Shown here: one piece after another, positions 4,460 to 7,337 of the stretch
Position numbering within the stretch: the first letter of the stretch is position 1
How the letters are laid out: every line of letters starts with the position of its first letter
DNA from: Anaerolineaceae bacterium
Lineage (GTDB): Bacteria; Chloroflexota; Anaerolineae; 4572-78
Length of the DNA stretch: 7,337 bases
Direction of reading: 5' to 3'
NCBI GenBank assembly: GCA_024762375.1
Contig: JANTHQ010000083.1
Span: forward strand, 1 to 7,337
Position numbers and translations under genes: made by a program
Notes under the pieces: model-generated
Databases searched by the model: none
Told to the model about the DNA's origin: nothing
Seen by the model: the letters and a program-made list of their open reading frames with translations, nothing else

Positions 4460-7018
4460 ATGATTCCCGTTCAACTGACCCTCCAAAATTTTATGGCGTA
4501 CCAAACGCCGCAAACCCTCGATTTCTCGGATTGGCATGTCGCCTGTCTCACGGGGGAAAACGGCGCCGGAAAAAGTTCCCTGCTCGATGCCATCACATGG
4601 GCATTGTGGGGCAAAGCCCGCACCCGGTTGGATGATGACCTCATTCATCTGGGAGCCGATGAAATGTCGGTGGAATTTATTTTCGCACTCGGAGAGGCCA
4701 CCTACCGCGTGCTGCGCCGCCGAAAAATGGGAAAACGTGGCAAAACCGAACTCCATCTGCACGGATTTGCCCCCGATGCCGGCGATTGGCGCACACTGAC
4801 CGAAGGCAGCGTCCGCAGCACGCAGCACAAACTCAACCGGCTGCTGCGGCTGGATTATGACACGTTCATCAACTCGGCGTTTCTGTTGCAGGGGCACGCT
4901 GATGAATTTACCACCAAAACCCCCGCCGAACGCAAACAAATTCTGGCAGATGTGCTCGGTTTGGGCATTTACGATGAATATGAACACCGCGCTGCGGAAA
5001 AAGTGCGCGAGTTTGAACAGGAAATCACGGCGGTAGAAGCCCAAATTCGGCAGATGCAGCAAGAGCTGGGCCATGAAGATGATCTGCGCCGCGAATGGGA
5101 ACAGTTCGAACAGCAGGCGCACCGGTTGTTGGAAGAATTGCAGCAGGCCGAAAAAACGTTGGCGGCCATCCGCCAGCAGCAAAAAGAGATGGAATTCAAA
5201 CACCGGCAGTTGGTAGATTTGCAATCGCGGCTCAAGCAGGCTCAGATGGATATTGACGACCTGTCGGCGGGGATTGCCGGGTTACAGCAGAAAATTTCGG
5301 CGTTGCGTGATACCATTTCCCGCCGGGCGGAAATTGAGGCGGGACACGCGCAGTTGCAAGCCGCCAAAGCGCAGGTGGACGATATGAATGCGCGGCTGGC
5401 GCAAGTTTCGACGCTCAATCGCGAGCAGCACCGATTGGAAACCGCCATCCAGCGCGCCCGCACCGCCATCGAAACGGAAATAAAAGTGCAGGAATCGCGC
5501 CGGGCAGAACTGGCCGCCCGCATTGAATCGGTGGCAGAACTGACTGTCCGGCAAACAGAATTGCGCGAGCAGATTTCGGCGCTGGAAAAAATTGCCGAAA
5601 CGCTGGATGGCAATCGGCAAAAATTAACCGCGCTGGCGGAAGAAAGCGCGCAACTGAAAACGGAAAACAAGCAGTTGAAAGCCGAGATGGATACCATCAA
5701 AATGCGACTCAGCCAATTGGAAGAAGCCGGTTCGACCTGCCCGGTGTGTACCCAGCCGCTGAATGATGAACATCGCACGGCAGTGCGCGAGAAGTTTACG
5801 GCAGACGGCACGGCGCGCGGCGATAAATTTCGTGCCAATAAAGCACGGTTGGAAAAAATTTCCGCCGAGCAGAAATCGCTGCAAGCCGAAATTCGGCAGG
5901 CGGAGGGCGAATTGCGCCGGTTGAATGCGCTGCACGGGCAATTGGCGCAGGTAACGCAACAATTGGCGCAGGCGCAAAAGGCATCAGAGGATTTGGCGGC
6001 GGTTGAGGCATCGCTGGACAAATATAAACGTCAATTGGCGGATGCTGATTTTGCCGTGACAGAAACGGCGGCGCTGGCGAAAATAAACGAGCAGATTGCG
6101 GCGCTGGATTATGACCCGGAAGCGCACGAAACCGCCCGCGCGGCGCTGAAATCGCTGGCAGCGTTTGAATCGCAGTGGCAGGCGTTGCAGCACGCCCAAG
6201 AGCAGCTGGCGGAAGCTGAAACGCGACTCGCGGCAGATGAGGCGCGGCGGGAACGGATATTGGCGCAAACGGCCGCCGACCGCGAAACGGTGGCAAAATT
6301 GACGGCAGAAACGGCAAATCTGGCGGAAGTGACGCAATCGCTGGCGGCAGCCGATGCGGCGGTGACGCGTCTGCAGCGCGATGAACGGCAAGCCCGTGAT
6401 GCGAAAGCGGCGGCACGGCAAAAACTCGACCATTTGGCAAACGTGGCGGAAGAAATCGGCAAAAAAGAAAATACGCTGGCCGACTTGAAAGAAACGCAAA
6501 CGGTATATAAAGAATTGCGCGCTGCCTTCGGCAAAAAAGGGGTGCAGGCGCTGCTGATTGAACACGCCATCCCAGAATTGGAAGAGGAAGCCAACCAACT
6601 GCTATCGCGGATGACGGACGGGCGGGTGAACGTGCAATTTGTCACCCAGCGCACAGCGCGCACCAACGATAACACCATCGAAACGCTGGATATTCGGATT
6701 GCCGATGAACTCGGCACGCGGAATTATGAGTTGTATTCCGGCGGGGAAGCCTTTCGGGTAAATTTTGCCATTCGGATTGCGTTGAGCAAAGTGCTGGCGC
6801 GCCGAGCGGGCACAAATTTGCAAACGCTGGTGATTGATGAAGGTTTCGGCACGCAGGACGCACGCGGGCGCGAACGGCTGGTGGAAGCCATCAATAGCAT
6901 TCAGGATGATTTTGCGAAAATAATGGTCATCACCCATATTGAGGAATTGCAGAGCGCATTTCCATATCATATTTTGGTGGAGAAAACGGACCGCGGCAGC
7001 GTCATCGTCCGCGATTAA
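4460..7018 (+). CDS. sbcC: SbcC/Rad50-type SMC-family exonuclease ATPase subunit
   Basis: SbcC/Rad50 is the ATPase partner of the SbcD/Mre11 nuclease. It tethers DNA ends and powers processing of double-strand breaks, hairpins and blocked ends. The 852 residues contain every expected motif: Walker A GENGAGKSS (32-40), Q-loop Gln144 in LLQG, zinc hook CPVC (427-430) almost exactly mid-protein, ABC signature LYSGGE (758-763), Walker B LVIDEGFG (Asp793, Glu794), and switch His826 in VITHIEE. Two long Gln/Glu/Ala-rich coiled-coil arms (about 175-425 and 432-690) join the ATPase halves. The protein is shorter than E. coli SbcC (1048), so the arms are short. The ATG is preceded only by a weak AGAGA (4451-4455), but MIPVQLTLQNFMAY is a typical family start. 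The usual neighbour sbcD is absent here. The gene lies directly downstream of the insertion at 4277-4436, and its end overlaps the convergent kinase gene. Confidence 0.95.
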   Translation: MIPVQLTLQNFMAYQTPQTLDFSDWHVACLTGENGAGKSSLLDAITWALWGKARTRLDDDLIHLGADEMSVEFIFALGEATYRVLRRRKMGKRGKTELHLHGFAPDAGDWRTLTEGSVRSTQHKLNRLLRLDYDTFINSAFLLQGHADEFTTKTPAERKQILADVLGLGIYDEYEHRAAEKVREFEQEITAVEAQIRQMQQELGHEDDLRREWEQFEQQAHRLLEELQQAEKTLAAIRQQQKEMEFKHRQLVDLQSRLKQAQMDIDDLSAGIAGLQQKISALRDTISRRAEIEAGHAQLQAAKAQVDDMNARLAQVSTLNREQHRLETAIQRARTAIETEIKVQESRRAELAARIESVAELTVRQTELREQISALEKIAETLDGNRQKLTALAEESAQLKTENKQLKAEMDTIKMRLSQLEEAGSTCPVCTQPLNDEHRTAVREKFTADGTARGDKFRANKARLEKISAEQKSLQAEIRQAEGELRRLNALHGQLAQVTQQLAQAQKASEDLAAVEASLDKYKRQLADADFAVTETAALAKINEQIAALDYDPEAHETARAALKSLAAFESQWQALQHAQEQLAEAETRLAADEARRERILAQTAADRETVAKLTAETANLAEVTQSLAAADAAVTRLQRDERQARDAKAAARQKLDHLANVAEEIGKKENTLADLKETQTVYKELRAAFGKKGVQALLIEHAIPELEEEANQLLSRMTDGRVNVQFVTQRTARTNDNTIETLDIRIADELGTRNYELYSGGEAFRVNFAIRIALSKVLARRAGTNLQTLVIDEGFGTQDARGRERLVEAINSIQDDFAKIMVITHIEELQSAFPYHILVEKTDRGSVIVRD

Positions 7019-7337
7019 AAAACCAGTTCGATGCGAGCGCCGCCGGCGTTGGCTGCCGAAACGGTGGCGTGCAATTGGTTGCTCAATTGCCGGATGAGAC
7101 TCATTCCCAGCGAGGAACCTTTGGGCGTGGCTGTTGCGCCGGTGAGAGTGTTGATGGCGTGGTCGGGCAGGCCGATGCCGTTATCGGCAACCACCAAATG
7201 CCGCTTGCCGTCACCTTCGGCACGCAGACGGATGGTAACGGTTGGGTCGGTGGTACTGCCGTCAGAAAATGCATATTTCAGCGCGTTGGTAACCAGCTCA
7301 TTCAGCACCAGCCCGCACGGAATGGCCGTGTCAATAT
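7015..7337 (-). CDS. Sensor histidine kinase, C-terminal ATPase domain (5' part beyond the window)
   Basis: The 106 visible residues, continuous to the window edge, are the HATPase_c domain of a two-component sensor kinase. The N box is present as NELVTNALKYAF, preceded by DTAIPCGLVL. The G1 box is DNGIGLP and the G2 region is GSSLGMSLIRQL. The run DTAIPCGL..NELV.NALKYAF is typical of the HisKA_2/HWE-like class rather than the classic HisKA class. That class often carries PAS or GAF sensor domains, but the phosphoacceptor and sensor regions are outside the window, so the signal is unknown. A GTG at 7308-7306 is an internal Val codon, not the start. The protein ends in IELVF, and its TAA (7017-7015) overlaps the sbcC stop on the other strand. 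Confidence 0.9.
   Translation of the reverse strand, partial: IDTAIPCGLVLNELVTNALKYAFSDGSTTDPTVTIRLRAEGDGKRHLVVADNGIGLPDHAINTLTGATATPKGSSLGMSLIRQLSNQLHATVSAANAGGARIELVF

Noticed and set aside
4330..4635. A 101-codon plus-strand frame spanning the insertion and the start of sbcC
   Set aside because: It runs through the inverted repeats and then out of frame across the sbcC Walker A region, with no domain.
5242..6598. Several long minus-strand frames opposite the middle of sbcC
   Set aside because: They arise from the Ala/Glu/Gln-rich coiled-coil codons of sbcC; they are Ser/Cys- or Arg-rich and lack domains or ribosome binding sites.

Overview
The window carries five protein genes and one small mobile-element-like insertion. 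Gene content and protein style point to a free-living bacterium of moderate GC content. The Lgt sequence, the Rad50-type SbcC and the serine-kinase-like fusion resemble what I remember from Chloroflexota (Anaerolineae-like) genomes. That assignment is an impression, not a result of any search.

Positions 1-2291 hold a minus-strand pair: a soluble sulfatase/alkaline-phosphatase-superfamily hydrolase, followed 7 bases later by lgt (prolipoprotein diacylglyceryl transferase), which runs off the left edge. The lgt ribosome binding site overlaps the stop codon of the hydrolase, so the two are probably co-transcribed and translationally coupled. Positions 2292-2462 form a compact divergent control region. 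It has two good sigma-70-type promoters back to back, an AT-rich palindrome touching both -35 boxes, and a second palindrome at the predicted start point of the hydrolase transcript.

Positions 2463-4202 encode the most interesting gene. It is a 3-phosphoglycerate dehydrogenase (SerA) catalytic core fused, where the usual ASB/ACT regulatory domains would be, to a full-length ParB/sulfiredoxin-fold domain of the SerK/SbnI free-serine-kinase type. The fusion suggests one polypeptide acting at both ends of the phosphorylated serine pathway.

Positions 4203-4459 are intergenic. They contain a strong hairpin just after the fusion gene and then a roughly 160-bp element with terminal inverted repeats flanked by TA. 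This element can fold as a three-way junction and holds two oppositely oriented copies of a hairpin repeat (CCTTCGATA - variable stem - CTACTCAGG).

Positions 4460-7018 encode an 852-residue SbcC/Rad50 DNA-repair ATPase with an intact zinc hook; its nuclease partner SbcD is not in the window. From 7015 to the right edge, on the minus strand, lies the C-terminal ATPase domain of a sensor histidine kinase. It converges with sbcC so tightly that both stop codons use the same TTAA.

No tRNA, rRNA, CRISPR array or phage gene was seen, and no gene-free stretch exceeds about 260 bases.
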